Assembly: GCF_005116665.1 (NCBI RefSeq)
Contig: NZ_SWCJ01000002.1
Span: 372,001 to 436,000 of the forward strand
Origin: Ferrimonas aestuarii
GTDB lineage: Bacteria > Pseudomonadota > Gammaproteobacteria > Enterobacterales > Shewanellaceae
Direction of reading: 5' to 3'
Length of the DNA: 64,000 bases
Shown here: piece by piece, positions 46,401 to 55,370 of the stretch
Layout of the letters: every line of letters starts with the position of its first letter
How positions within the stretch are numbered: the stretch's first letter is position 1
Translations under genes and position numbers: made by a program
Notes under the pieces: generated by a model
Seen by the model: the letters and a program-made list of their open reading frames with translations, nothing else
Told to the model about the DNA's origin: nothing
Database searches by the model: none

Positions 46401-47269
46401 TGTTCGTTGTCGAGCCAGCGCTGCATCTCTTCAAGCAGCACCGGTTTGATCTTGGCCTTTGACACCACTTTATTGGCGATGGCGCTGAGGATAAGCTCCT
46501 GTACCCTCTCCCACTCCATGCGCCAAGTGGATTTCACCTCCTCCACCAAAATCTGCTGTTTGCGCAGCAGTTCAGCCGGTTCGATGGCGTCAAGGCGACG
46601 ACCAATCAGAGGCCGAATGGCCCCAGACAGCACTTCAGGGTTTGCATACAGAGCCACAATGGGACGCAACATGGCGCTGGAGAGCGGGTAGAACTGGCTG
46701 CGCCAATAATCGCGCACCGCCTCCTGCCTCACCTCGGACAGATCGGTCTCCAGCTGCAGGTTAAACAGCGAACCCGAATCAAAGGCGTGCTCTCGCAGCA
46801 TCCGCTGGCACCAACTGTGGATGGTGTGAATGGCACTGAGATCCATCATCTGCGCCGCCAGTTCCAGCTTAAGGGCACAGCTGCCGTGTTGATCGTCGCG
46901 ATAACTTTTCCTCAAGCTCTCAAGGAAAGGATCGCCACTTGAGTTTTCACCACGAAAATAGCGAGCGCCCTCCACCAATCGGGCTCGAATGCGATCCCGA
47001 AGCTCTTCGGTGGCGGCATTGGTGAAGGTCACCACCAGAATCTCCGGCGGCATCAATCCCCCTTTCGGGTGGCTGGCCTCGCCGCCATGGCCGAGCACCA
47101 AACGCAGGTAGAGTGCGGCAATGGTGTAGGTCTTACCGGTACCGGCACTGGCTTCAATGAGGCGAGTTCCTGACAGTGGAAAGGTGATCGGGTTCAGCTG
47201 AATAACGGCGCGGCTCTCTTCAGGGCCTTGGTCATGGCTTTGGTCGATGCTTGGATCTTTAACGGTCAT
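43478..47269 (-). CDS. recB: Exodeoxyribonuclease V subunit beta
   Basis: A 1263-residue UvrD-like 3'-5' helicase and nuclease subunit. Walker A is IEASAGTGKTYTIAALYL; motif II is VALIDEFQDTDPVQ; motif V/VI lies around TIHKSKGLEYPLVFLPF and LLYVAITRP. The C-terminal nuclease domain shows GTFLHDLLEW, IDLTFEYEGQYFVADYKSN (catalytic Asp and Lys) and a QLALYTLALHRLL helix. It begins three bases after recC and overlaps recD. Together the subunits repair double-strand breaks and degrade linear phage DNA. Confidence 0.96.
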   Translation of the reverse strand: MTVKDPSIDQSHDQGPEESRAVIQLNPITFPLSGTRLIEASAGTGKTYTIAALYLRLVLGHGGEASHPKGGLMPPEILVVTFTNAATEELRDRIRARLVEGARYFRGENSSGDPFLESLRKSYRDDQHGSCALKLELAAQMMDLSAIHTIHSWCQRMLREHAFDSGSLFNLQLETDLSEVRQEAVRDYWRSQFYPLSSAMLRPIVALYANPEVLSGAIRPLIGRRLDAIEPAELLRKQQILVEEVKSTWRMEWERVQELILSAIANKVVSKAKIKPVLLEEMQRWLDNEHQPLPVNGAGKPSNACKYFTHDGIVSACNKGKSVDDNPAFAAMTRLVDGLNKLDLKKNLLSHAANWVSERMESEKRKLAILGFDDLMRHLDSALENGAEPSYDDKENSQAALTGQSHAGEVLAERIRAQFPVALIDEFQDTDPVQYRLFQRLYLNQPQASLLMIGDPKQAIYAFRGADIHTYLQARRDTAGRHYTLTKNYRSTTEMVAAANSVFELAAGNDQGPFLFGDEIPFVSVDANGRKQAFVCDGNTVPALNLWFDDTDEVINKGNYLARQAEAAASEISRLLNLSDNGKAGFETQTGDDAGSLTPLKAADIAILVRDFNEANAIRTAMSERGIRSVYLSDKDSVYASGEAEDLRLILTAVAMPGDERAIRAALATHTLGVSWATLDGLNQDEQRWDACVEAFREYLNLWQRQGVMPMLRQLLSDYQVPRRFMAQGQERSLTNLLHLAELLQGASATLEGELALLRLLTEMIETGSGDDDQILRLESDAELVQVVTIHKSKGLEYPLVFLPFILGFRQASARDGLISYRDAEGNSAVAFNPSQEVLDQAEFERLAEDLRLLYVAITRPVFACYLGLAAVKLAKTGKRGEPDLHLSGLGHLLSGGTALGVSEVRPALQALVSESALQTELSTLPEATDESWSEPELNHQMLRARACAHRVPQGWRVGSYSALLHGMSHHHDDGDTSGDASQSRIAELMQEHAAEVEIEPDANTIHGFPKGAVPGTFLHDLLEWVAEQPGGFGSVCGETVDGLLEEVTLRCQQRGFEGWESVLCDWTLKALKQPMKLPAGYKTVSLHELSTVVAEMEFWFASNKMQAAELDRLVTQGIWPNMPRPKLNPQQLNGMIKGFIDLTFEYEGQYFVADYKSNYLGPDASSYTLAAMQEAMLSHRYELQLALYTLALHRLLKSRIDNYCYQQHVGGGVYLFLRGMGESFHEENEDGVMSHEGNGVIALLPDEALILAMDKLFLGEGA

Positions 47270-47272
47270 GGC

Positions 47273-50200
47273 TTAGGCTTCCACCGATTCAAACTGGGTT
47301 AACAGCGGTAAGTAAAGGGCTTGAGCTAGGGCGACAAAACGGCTCGGCTCCATAAGCTCAAACTGAGGGAATTGGCGCGCGAGATAGGGGCTGTATCCCA
47401 GATCGCCACCGCCAAAAAAGCTGGGTTCATACGCGGCTTTGGCTTTGCTGAACGCCGCTTCATCAACGTCACTCCCCCCTTCGGACTTCTCATCAGCCGA
47501 GTCTTCTGCCGCCTGTTTGAGATAGGCAAAGGCAGCCCGAGGCGCCACCGACAATGGCGCCGCCATGCCCTGCTGATAGATAAGCAGCAGCGCCGTTAAT
47601 CGAGCCTGCGCTTCAGATGGCGACATCGGCAATAACTGCCACACGCCGTCGCTAGCAATAAGAAAACTGGTGAACTGATGACCCATGGCACTGGCCGCAA
47701 GGTGCGATAGGTAGAGCTTGGCGCCATGGAGCGGGTTCTTTAAGCCACTGCCCTCGGCCACCTTGCCGGGACGGGCCTGAAACTGCACCCAATTGCCGGC
47801 CTTGTCTTGATAAAGCTGGCCCAGCCAATCTTCAAACTGAACCTCGCCACTGCTGAATTTGAGCTCCAGTGAACCAGCCACCGGCGTCAACTCGCCAAGC
47901 AGCGACTGCTGATTTTCAAACAGGCTTTTCACGGTCGCCGACAGCTCCTCGCTGCTGAGCTCAGCAAAGCCCTTCATCGGCAACTGACCACGGCCAATCT
48001 GCTTGTGACGCTGCGCACTTAACAGGTTGTCGACGTCGGTGCTGTTGGCCGTGTTTAGGGTTTCAAACAGCTCATGCTGTAGCCCAAAGCGCTCCAACGC
48101 CGACAGGCCGAAGGGCTCCACATCGACGCTGGCCTCAATTTCGTGACCAAACCAGACACCAAGACGCTGAGTCATGAAACAGCGAACCGGATCCCGCAGC
48201 AGATCATTAAGCTCAGCCAGCCCTAACGGGCTTTGGGGTTGCCATTGAGGCAGCGAGGTATCGTTATCCATTTCCATTGGCGCAGTTGGTCCGTGGACTT
48301 GACACCACTCACCACTGTAGGAGAACAGCTTGCTGTCACTGCCGTCGAAATAGCGGTGAGAAAACGGCTGCAGCGGGTGCACCGTGGTGATGGCGTCAAG
48401 CAGTGAGCTGGCCCCATCCTTAGTGGATTCAATGCTAAATCCAGATTCGATGTAATCTCGAAGCTGCCCCACCAACACCGACGGCGTACGCTCACTGTTG
48501 TCGCGCACGTTGCGACCCACGTAACTAATGTACAGTTGCTGCTGGGCGGCCAGCAGCGCCTCCAAAAACAGGTAACGATCGTCCTCGCGGCGACTGCGAT
48601 CTCCGGGTCGATATTGACCGGACAGTGACATCAGATCGAAATCCAGCGGCGGCCGGCTTCGAGGGTAATCACCATCGTTCATCCCCAGTAGACAGACCTG
48701 CTCAAAGGGAATTGCCCGCATCGGCATCAAGGTACAGAAGTTAACCTTACCGGCCAAAAAGCGCTGAGACACCCCTTCTTCACCGAAAGGAGCCAAAGCC
48801 ACTTCCCGCACCACCGTAATTGGCAGCGGCTCGTCCACGCCCGCCTGCTCGCAATCTTGCTGCCATTTGGCCATCTCGTCCCCAAGACGCTGCAGCAGCA
48901 TGGTGTCATTCTCATCTTGAGGCAGGAATAGGTTCTCCACCAGTTGCCGCAGCAAGGCCAGCCACTGAGTTGGCGGGTGGGAGGCCGACAACTGATGCCA
49001 GAAATGATCCAGCTCATCGATAAGTAGGCACAGCTTGCCCACCAATGCCGCATCCAATCCGCCCACTTCATCAAGGGGCTCGATGCCCTGCCAAGCCTCA
49101 CCTTGGCCGACGGCGTACCCCAGCAGCATCCGTTTTAGGCCAAAGCGCCAGGTGTTTTGGTCAAGCTCTCCTGGCAATGCCAGGCTTTCTCGTTGATTTG
49201 CGTCAAGGCCCCAGCGAATGCCGGCTTGCTCGACCCAAACGGCCAGCAGCTCCAACTGAGTGTCATCGATGCCAAATTTGGCGCGCAATGCGGGTACCGC
49301 CAACAGTTCCAGTAGCTCCGATACCCCAAATCGCCACTGAGGCAGGTGCATCAGTTTCTCAAGCGCCAACACCAACACCTGATGGCCACGCTCTGGCCGA
49401 TCGGCAATGGTAAAGGGGATATGGCGAGGGTCTTGACGATCCAACTGACCAAATACCGCCTCAATATGGGGCGCATAGAGGTCCACATCCGGCATCATCA
49501 CCAGCACATCCGATGGAGTGAGCTCTGGGTTGGCCTCAAATCTCGCCAGCAGTTGGTCGAACAACACCTCCACTTCCCGTTGGCGGCTGTGGGCCAGATG
49601 AAACACCACGGATTCATCCGCCGCCACCGTTTTGGGTGTGTTGGCCACAGGTTCTAAATCAAAGATCCCCTGCTGAATCTGCTGCAATAAGCTTGGCTCA
49701 CCACGCTCAGGCAGCGGGCTGTCCCAGATGTCGATGCTAGTAAAGTAATCACGATATTGATCCGGCTCATCGATGCCATAGAGCATGCCGATGTAATCCC
49801 GCCCCTGTTTGCCCCACGAGGCCAACAACGGGTTGGCATGCTGATGCATCGCTTCCAAGGACAACACCTCAGGGGCGCCCGGCTTACGCTGATGACGAGA
49901 GCGGGCGAGCTCTCGGCGCAGCAGCTCCCGGTCTTCGACAATGTCGGCCCAGAAATGCTGACAGGGGTTTTGCACGCACAGCAAAATTTGGCAGTGCTTC
50001 GCCAGTGCCTTTAACGCCTCCACCGCTTGCTGCGGCAAGGCGCTGATACCAAATACCAAGATGCGTCTGGGCAGGCCGGCTGGTCTGGACTCCGCCTGCT
50101 CCAAATGCACCAGAAAATCTTGATGCAATTTCGCCCTGCTGGTGCCCTGCCACTGCGGCGGCATGTCAGCGATGATGGCCCGCCACAACTCGCTTTGCCA

Positions 50201-50761
50201 CAACTGATCTTCACCCAGAGGCACCAGTTCACCCTTGCCATTGATGATGTCGTCTTTGCCACGTGCCCAGCGGTCTAGCCACTCGGCGCGGTACACCTGG
50301 TATTGATCCAGCAGATCCGCCAGCGTTTCCGCCAGTTGATCCCGTTTTCGTAGATCGTCGTCATCCTGTAAAAACCGCTTCAACGACACGAATCGAGGCT
50401 GTGCGAGCAGAGTGGGCAACAACTTTAGCAGTCGCCAACGTAGCTTGGGTTTGTCAAAAGGGGAGTCTTTCGGCACCGCCTGCTCACCGAGCACGGTTCG
50501 ATAGGCGTTCCACATAAATCGTGACGGCAACTGCATCTGCTGCGCGGCTGCAATGCCGATTCCAGAGTTCGGTCGTTTCCCTTCATCCTCAGCAAATGCC
50601 AGCTTTAGCCACTGAGCCATGCCGTTACTCTGTACCAGGAACATCTCCTGCTCCAGCGGATTTAAGGGGTTTTGCTTTACCCAGGCCACCAAAAGCTCCC
50701 GCAGGGGGGCCATCTTGTTGGCGTGAATGATCGATAAACCTGGGGTTAGCGGCGTTGACAT
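47273..50761 (-). CDS. recC: Exodeoxyribonuclease V subunit gamma
   Basis: A 1162-residue RecC, the inactive-helicase subunit that splits the DNA strands and recognises Chi. Family marks are LSIIHANKMAPLRELL at the N-terminus, FLVQSNGMAQWLKLALAE-type sequence, FGISALP, HSRQREVEVLFDQLL, FCTLMPMRAIPFEQVCLLGMNDGDYPR and SYVGRNVRDNSER. The ATG at 50761 has GGAG seven bases upstream and is preferred to the ATG at 50773. It is the first gene of the recCBD operon. Confidence 0.95.
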   Translation of the reverse strand: MSTPLTPGLSIIHANKMAPLRELLVAWVKQNPLNPLEQEMFLVQSNGMAQWLKLAFAEDEGKRPNSGIGIAAAQQMQLPSRFMWNAYRTVLGEQAVPKDSPFDKPKLRWRLLKLLPTLLAQPRFVSLKRFLQDDDDLRKRDQLAETLADLLDQYQVYRAEWLDRWARGKDDIINGKGELVPLGEDQLWQSELWRAIIADMPPQWQGTSRAKLHQDFLVHLEQAESRPAGLPRRILVFGISALPQQAVEALKALAKHCQILLCVQNPCQHFWADIVEDRELLRRELARSRHQRKPGAPEVLSLEAMHQHANPLLASWGKQGRDYIGMLYGIDEPDQYRDYFTSIDIWDSPLPERGEPSLLQQIQQGIFDLEPVANTPKTVAADESVVFHLAHSRQREVEVLFDQLLARFEANPELTPSDVLVMMPDVDLYAPHIEAVFGQLDRQDPRHIPFTIADRPERGHQVLVLALEKLMHLPQWRFGVSELLELLAVPALRAKFGIDDTQLELLAVWVEQAGIRWGLDANQRESLALPGELDQNTWRFGLKRMLLGYAVGQGEAWQGIEPLDEVGGLDAALVGKLCLLIDELDHFWHQLSASHPPTQWLALLRQLVENLFLPQDENDTMLLQRLGDEMAKWQQDCEQAGVDEPLPITVVREVALAPFGEEGVSQRFLAGKVNFCTLMPMRAIPFEQVCLLGMNDGDYPRSRPPLDFDLMSLSGQYRPGDRSRREDDRYLFLEALLAAQQQLYISYVGRNVRDNSERTPSVLVGQLRDYIESGFSIESTKDGASSLLDAITTVHPLQPFSHRYFDGSDSKLFSYSGEWCQVHGPTAPMEMDNDTSLPQWQPQSPLGLAELNDLLRDPVRCFMTQRLGVWFGHEIEASVDVEPFGLSALERFGLQHELFETLNTANSTDVDNLLSAQRHKQIGRGQLPMKGFAELSSEELSATVKSLFENQQSLLGELTPVAGSLELKFSSGEVQFEDWLGQLYQDKAGNWVQFQARPGKVAEGSGLKNPLHGAKLYLSHLAASAMGHQFTSFLIASDGVWQLLPMSPSEAQARLTALLLIYQQGMAAPLSVAPRAAFAYLKQAAEDSADEKSEGGSDVDEAAFSKAKAAYEPSFFGGGDLGYSPYLARQFPQFELMEPSRFVALAQALYLPLLTQFESVEA

Positions 50762-50943
50762 AACCAGCTCCAAAATCGTTGACTGGGTTCATGATAACCA
50801 CAAAGCATTCAAGGGGCTATGGCATAAAACATGGTTGGATATTAAGGCAGCACTTAACGCGCTTATGCTGAAAAGCTGGTAAGGTTACGGCAATAGGATG
50901 ACGGTGCGGTTGCGCCACCAACGACGTTTTAAAGGAATAAACC

Positions 50944-51603
50944 ATGTCTTTGCCCATACTCTACAGTTTTCGCCGCTGCCCCTATGCCATGCGAGCGCGC
51001 TGGGCCTTGGCTTACTGTCACCTTGACTACGAACTTCGAGAGGTAGTGCTCAAAGACAAACCCCAAGAGATGCTGGACCTATCCCCAAAAGGTACGGTGC
51101 CTGTGATGGTAGAGGATGGCCATGTGATTGAAGAGAGCCTTGAGATCATGCTGTGGGCTACCGATAACACTGACACCAACTGGCTTACACCCGCGCAGCG
51201 TCATGAACATTTGGCATTGATCGAACATAATGATCGCCACTTTAAGCCCTGGTTAGACAAGTACAAATACGCCGATCGCCACCCAGAACACAGCGAGCTC
51301 TATTATCGTCAACAGGGTGAGCACTGGTTATTGCAGCTGGAAGCGCGTCTTCAGCAGCAGCCATTTTTAGCTGGCGATCAGTTCGGCTTTTTGGATGCCG
51401 CCATCGCGCCATTTATTCGCCAGTTCGCCCATGTGGACAAAGCTTGGTTTGACGATGCCCCCTACCCTAATCTGAGAGCGTGGCTGAACGCTCGGCTTAA
51501 CTCCGAACTGTTTAAGGGCATTATGAGCAAATACCCCGCCTATCAGCGGGGTCAAGATGTGGTGCAAGTGGTTAACGCCACACAAACGCATTGCACTTTT
51601 TAA
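50944..51603 (+). CDS. Glutathione S-transferase family protein
   Basis: A 219-residue soluble protein with an N-terminal thioredoxin-like domain (LYSFRRCPYAMRARWALAY; the CPYA Cys near residue 12 is typical of omega-like and glutaredoxin-2-like GSTs) and the glutathione contact region GTVPVMVEDGHVIEESLEIM, then a helical C-terminal domain. A glutathione-dependent thiol transferase or reductase role is likely; substrates are unknown. It is divergent from recC. Its 3' end overlaps the convergent small gene at 51572-51877 by 32 bases. Confidence 0.87.
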   Translation: MSLPILYSFRRCPYAMRARWALAYCHLDYELREVVLKDKPQEMLDLSPKGTVPVMVEDGHVIEESLEIMLWATDNTDTNWLTPAQRHEHLALIEHNDRHFKPWLDKYKYADRHPEHSELYYRQQGEHWLLQLEARLQQQPFLAGDQFGFLDAAIAPFIRQFAHVDKAWFDDAPYPNLRAWLNARLNSELFKGIMSKYPAYQRGQDVVQVVNATQTHCTF

Positions 51604-51877
51604 GGGTGCCAAGATCGTTACTTGCCCACTTTTTGTGTTGGTTAACCGCCGCATTAAACATTGCTGGTTGTTTGCGCCAATCGCGACGGATGTCATCAGC
51701 TAGGTTATCCATGCGTTTGGCCTTCAGAGGCTTATTGCCAATCTTATAGATCCCCTCACAGCGCTCAGCAGCGGCAACAACACGGGCGTCACGGTTCATA
51801 TCGCCTTGGTGAGCAAAAGCAGCACAGGAAGCGGTAATAAGCAGAGCCACCAAAGTGACGTTTAAGGTGTACATCAT
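51572..51877 (-). CDS. Small secreted protein of unknown function
   Basis: A 101-residue protein with a signal peptide (LNVTLVALLITASCAAFAHQ, cleavage near AFA-HQ) and a basic, Lys/Arg-rich mature part with two Cys (AERCEGIYKIG and LKKCNAFVW) that could form a disulfide in the periplasm. No family was recognised. Two adjacent ATG codons (51877 and 51874) could be the start. The last ~10 codons overlap the end of the GST gene on the other strand, so one 3' end is under double constraint. Confidence 0.6.
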   Translation of the reverse strand: MMYTLNVTLVALLITASCAAFAHQGDMNRDARVVAAAERCEGIYKIGNKPLKAKRMDNLADDIRRDWRKQPAMFNAAVNQHKKWASNDLGTLKKCNAFVWR

Positions 51878-52129
51878 GTTTCTATTCTCGAATCAGGAAG
51901 TTGAACCGATACTCCCGCACCTTAGAATTTAGTGCAATGAAATCACCACTTTAATGGCACTAAATAAGAGGCAACTATCATATTGATACTATTGAACAAC
52001 ATATTCCAACTAAGCGCACAAATTTCCATTTTTGTGGTTATTTTAGTTAACAGCATTAACAAAGCTGGGTACACTGAGCGCCCACAAATCCTTTATTAAG
52101 CAGCTATTGAACCTGCTTGGGAGCAAACA

Positions 52130-52984
52130 ATGAACAAACGCCTCGCCAGCGCCATTTTCGGTGCTCTAATGGTGCTGCCTGTCAGCGCTCAAACCTTTAC
52201 TTTCACCGCCATTCCCGATCAAGACGAAAGCAAACTGCGTACCCGCTTCGAGCAGGTTGCGACGCATCTGTCAGATCAGTTGGGAGTTGATGTCAAATTT
52301 GTCCCAGTAAAATCCTACGCCGCGGCCATTACCGCGTTTCGTAACGACGAGGTTCAACTGGCTTGGTTTGGTGGCCTTTCCGGAGTGCAGGCTCGAGCTC
52401 GAGTTCCAGGCAGTGTGGCCATCGCTCAAGGCTATGAAGATCAGTTCTTTAAGTCTTACTTTATTGCTCACCAAAGCACTGGCCTCACCTCTGGTGACAG
52501 CCTCAGTGACGCACTGAAAGGAAAAACCTTCACCTTCGGCTCAAAAGGTTCCACGTCTGGTCGCCTAATGCCAGAGTTTTACCTACGAGAGCAGTTCCAG
52601 CAAGCGCCAAACAAAACCTTTAAAAAGGTGGGATTCTCCGGTGACCACAGCCGCACCATCGCTTTGGTGCAGGCGGGCAGCTACCAAGTTGGTGCCGTAA
52701 ACTACAAGGTATGGGAATCGGAACTGGCGGCGGGCAAAATTGATACCGACAAGGTCAGCGTAATTTGGGAAACCCCAACGTACCCAGATTACCACTGGAC
52801 CATTCGCGGCGACGTTGACCAGCGCTTCGGCGACGGCTTTACCCAGAAAGTGACCGACACGCTGCTGAACATGAAACAGCCACAACTGCTGAATGCGTTT
52901 CCCCGTAGCAGCTTTGTACCGGCTTCCAATGATGACTATGGCCCAATCAAAGCCACGGCCAAATCCATTGGTCTGATGGACTAA
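52130..52984 (+). CDS. PhnD-like ABC transporter substrate-binding protein
   Basis: A 284-residue periplasmic binding protein with a signal peptide (cleavage near VSAQT at about 20). It belongs to the phosphate/phosphite/phosphonate (PhnD) family: FVPVKSYAAAITAFRNDEVQLAWFGG, then FTFGSKGSTSGRLMPEFYL and NYKVWE. A branch of this family is thought to carry selenate or other oxyanions, and the substrate cannot be decided from sequence. It is the first gene of a three-gene importer operon; ATPase and permease follow at 7 bases and a 4-base overlap. Confidence 0.85.
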   Translation: MNKRLASAIFGALMVLPVSAQTFTFTAIPDQDESKLRTRFEQVATHLSDQLGVDVKFVPVKSYAAAITAFRNDEVQLAWFGGLSGVQARARVPGSVAIAQGYEDQFFKSYFIAHQSTGLTSGDSLSDALKGKTFTFGSKGSTSGRLMPEFYLREQFQQAPNKTFKKVGFSGDHSRTIALVQAGSYQVGAVNYKVWESELAAGKIDTDKVSVIWETPTYPDYHWTIRGDVDQRFGDGFTQKVTDTLLNMKQPQLLNAFPRSSFVPASNDDYGPIKATAKSIGLMD

Positions 52985-52991
52985 GCCAATC

Positions 52992-53714
52992 ATGCTGGCA
53001 AAAACCATGGCGTTATCTTTGGATAACGCCAGCTTGCGTGTTGGCGATAAGTGGTTGATTGAGCCGTTATCACTCACCATCAATCACGGCGAACGAGTGG
53101 CGCTCATCGGCGAAAGTGGCGCTGGCAAGTCGTCTCTGCTGTCGCTACTTCGGCAAGCCCACGAATCTCAGGTGGCTTGGTGTCCTCAAGCGCCAGCATT
53201 GGTACCCATGCTGAGTCTGTATAACAACGTGTATATGGGTCAGCTTCACCAACGCCCATTGTGGAAAAACCTGGTGAACCTGTTCAAACCTGCCGCCAAC
53301 GACTGGCAACAGGTGCTTAAGCTTGCCACCGACTTGGGGTTAACTCAGCCGGACAATCATCGCTTAACCCAATCGGCTGAGCGCTTCTCCGGTGGCGAGC
53401 AGCAGCGCATCGGCATTGCCCGAGCCCTATTTCAAAAACGGCCTATTTTCTTAGGAGACGAGCCTGTTTCCGCTGTGGATGAAAAGCACGCCAAGCAGTT
53501 ACTGAGCCAGATCGCCTTGGCTCATGACACCGTGGTGGTGGCGCTGCACGACGTTGAACTTGCCACCCAGTGCTGCGATCGCATCATCGGCTTAAAACAG
53601 GGCAAAGTGGTGCTCGATTGCCCGAGTACCGAACTCAGCGCCCAACAGTTGTATAGCCTTTACCCTAGCCATCAACACCGCTCAGACAGCCCTATATTCG
53701 AGTCCGTACAATGA
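52992..53714 (+). CDS. PhnC-like ABC transporter ATP-binding protein
   Basis: A 240-residue importer ATPase. Walker A is LIGESGAGKSSLL, signature FSGGEQQRIGIARAL, Walker B PIFLGDEPVSAVD and switch His VVALHDVELA. The Q-loop region VAWCPQAPALVPMLSLYNNVYMG resembles phosphonate-type ATPases. The start is either the ATG at 52992 or the one at 53007; neither has a strong ribosome-binding site. The gene overlaps the permease by four bases (ATGA). Confidence 0.87.
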   Translation: MLAKTMALSLDNASLRVGDKWLIEPLSLTINHGERVALIGESGAGKSSLLSLLRQAHESQVAWCPQAPALVPMLSLYNNVYMGQLHQRPLWKNLVNLFKPAANDWQQVLKLATDLGLTQPDNHRLTQSAERFSGGEQQRIGIARALFQKRPIFLGDEPVSAVDEKHAKQLLSQIALAHDTVVVALHDVELATQCCDRIIGLKQGKVVLDCPSTELSAQQLYSLYPSHQHRSDSPIFESVQ

Positions 53715-55198
53715 ACAACCGAGCCGGCCAATTTCGGCAGGTTAGCCTCTTAATCGCCCTAGTCGCACTTCTCTGTATTCCGTTTGCGGATCTGAGTATC
53801 ACCCAGCTGTCGCCACAGCAGGAGCTGCTGGAGTTAGCCAAAGGGGCAATCACGCCGGACTTTTTTGCTACTGAGTTTCTCATAGAGGCAATACTCACCA
53901 CCGTGGCCTTTGCCTTTGAAGGCATAGGTTTGGCGGTCATTACCGGCTTTGCCATGGCACTGCTGTATCAATGGCGCAGTGTGCGTATGGTGGCCGCACT
54001 GCTCCGTTCAGTGCACGAACTGTTTTGGGCCCTGCTGTTTATGCAGGTACTGGGGCTATCGAGCCTAACTGGGGTGCTTGCCTTGTGGCTTCCCTACACC
54101 GGCATCTTTGCCAAGGTGTTTGGAGAAATTCTTGAACAAGTGGACCCTGCCACAACGGCGGCCTTGCCACGCCAAGCCGGTTTTTCCCATAAGATCAGTC
54201 AATTGATCTATGCTCGCTTGCCTCAAGCTTGGCCACATATCACCAGTTACACCCGCTATCGATTAGAGTGCGCAATGCGCTCCTCCATTGTGCTGGGATT
54301 TGTGGGGCTGCCGACGCTGGGCTATCACCTCGAAACGGCATTTCGTCAGGGAAACTACAGTGAAGCGGCGGCGCTGCTTTATCTGTTCTACCTGCTGATT
54401 GTAACCCTGCCGCTGTGGTTTAAGCAGCGCGCTTTCCCACTCTACGTAATTGGGGCGATGGTCTATCTGCCTCCGGTTGCCAACATCAACACCACGTTGT
54501 TCATTAATTTCTTCACGGTGGATCTCATTCCAGGACCTATGCGTCAACCGGATTGGTCCATGATGGATTTAGGCAACTGGCTGGGAATGCTATGGCAGCA
54601 GCAGATTGGCCCCGGGCTATGGGATACCTTGGTGTTAAGCCAAATCGCACTGCTGCTGACCGCGGTACTGGCACTGATATGGTTTCCCCTTCGAACCCCA
54701 GCGCTGCTGCCAAAGGGGTTAACCCGAGTTGGCAATCTGTTTTTGGTGGTGGGCCGCTCGACTCCAGAGTTTGTGCTGGCGTTCGTGGGTCTGTTGGTGT
54801 TTGGGCCAAGTATGTTGCCGGCCATTTTGGCTCTGGGGATTCACAATGGTGCCATCATCGGTCATCTGGTTGGCGGCTATGTGCAATCTCTGCCCCTTAG
54901 GGAAGATGACCAACCAAACGGCTTCAGTAAGTTGGCATTGTATCTCTATCAATTGCTGCCACGCGCTTACCCGCAGTTTATCAGTTGGCTGCTGTACCGC
55001 TGGGAGATCATTCAGCGTGAAACCGCCATCTTGGGCATTCTGGGGATCTCAACGCTTGGGTTTTACATCGACTCAGCATTTGAGGAGCTCAGGTTTGACC
55101 GAGCGATGGTGTTGATTGCTGCCACTGCCCTACTGAACCTTGTGGTGGACGCGACTGCCAGAGCCTTGAGGCGGCGGCTTAATCCACAAACCACTTAA
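53711..55198 (+). CDS. PhnE-like fused double permease
   Basis: A 495-residue inner-membrane protein made of two homologous permease halves in one chain, each ending in an analogous segment: RYRLECAMRSSIVLGFVGLPTLGYHLETAF in the first (about 180-208) and RWEIIQRETAILGILGISTLGFYIDSAF in the second (about 437-464). Each half has about six transmembrane helices. Usual PhnE permeases are single-domain and dimerise, so the fusion replaces the dimer. It is the last gene of the importer operon, followed by a perfect terminator. Confidence 0.87.
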   Translation: MNNRAGQFRQVSLLIALVALLCIPFADLSITQLSPQQELLELAKGAITPDFFATEFLIEAILTTVAFAFEGIGLAVITGFAMALLYQWRSVRMVAALLRSVHELFWALLFMQVLGLSSLTGVLALWLPYTGIFAKVFGEILEQVDPATTAALPRQAGFSHKISQLIYARLPQAWPHITSYTRYRLECAMRSSIVLGFVGLPTLGYHLETAFRQGNYSEAAALLYLFYLLIVTLPLWFKQRAFPLYVIGAMVYLPPVANINTTLFINFFTVDLIPGPMRQPDWSMMDLGNWLGMLWQQQIGPGLWDTLVLSQIALLLTAVLALIWFPLRTPALLPKGLTRVGNLFLVVGRSTPEFVLAFVGLLVFGPSMLPAILALGIHNGAIIGHLVGGYVQSLPLREDDQPNGFSKLALYLYQLLPRAYPQFISWLLYRWEIIQRETAILGILGISTLGFYIDSAFEELRFDRAMVLIAATALLNLVVDATARALRRRLNPQTT

Positions 55199-55203
55199 AA
55201 CAC

Positions 55204-55243
55204 AATCGCCTCCTGGTTATGACTAACCAGGAGGCGATTTTTG
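55204..55243 (+). terminator. Terminator of the PhnDCE-like operon
   Basis: A perfect 16-base inverted repeat (55204-55219 and 55224-55239; core CGCCTCCTGGTTA / TAACCAGGAGGCG) with a TGAC loop ends in TTTTT. The A-rich left flank could make it bidirectional. Confidence 0.9.
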
Positions 55244-55370
55244 CATTGTTGATGAGGAACGCGACTAATTTCCGCAATCGATTGCCGCGCCTGATTGCCA
55301 AAGCCGAATAACACCAGTGCAATTGATAACCAGCGTTCAAAGAAACTCAACCACTCTCGGTCATGAGGTA

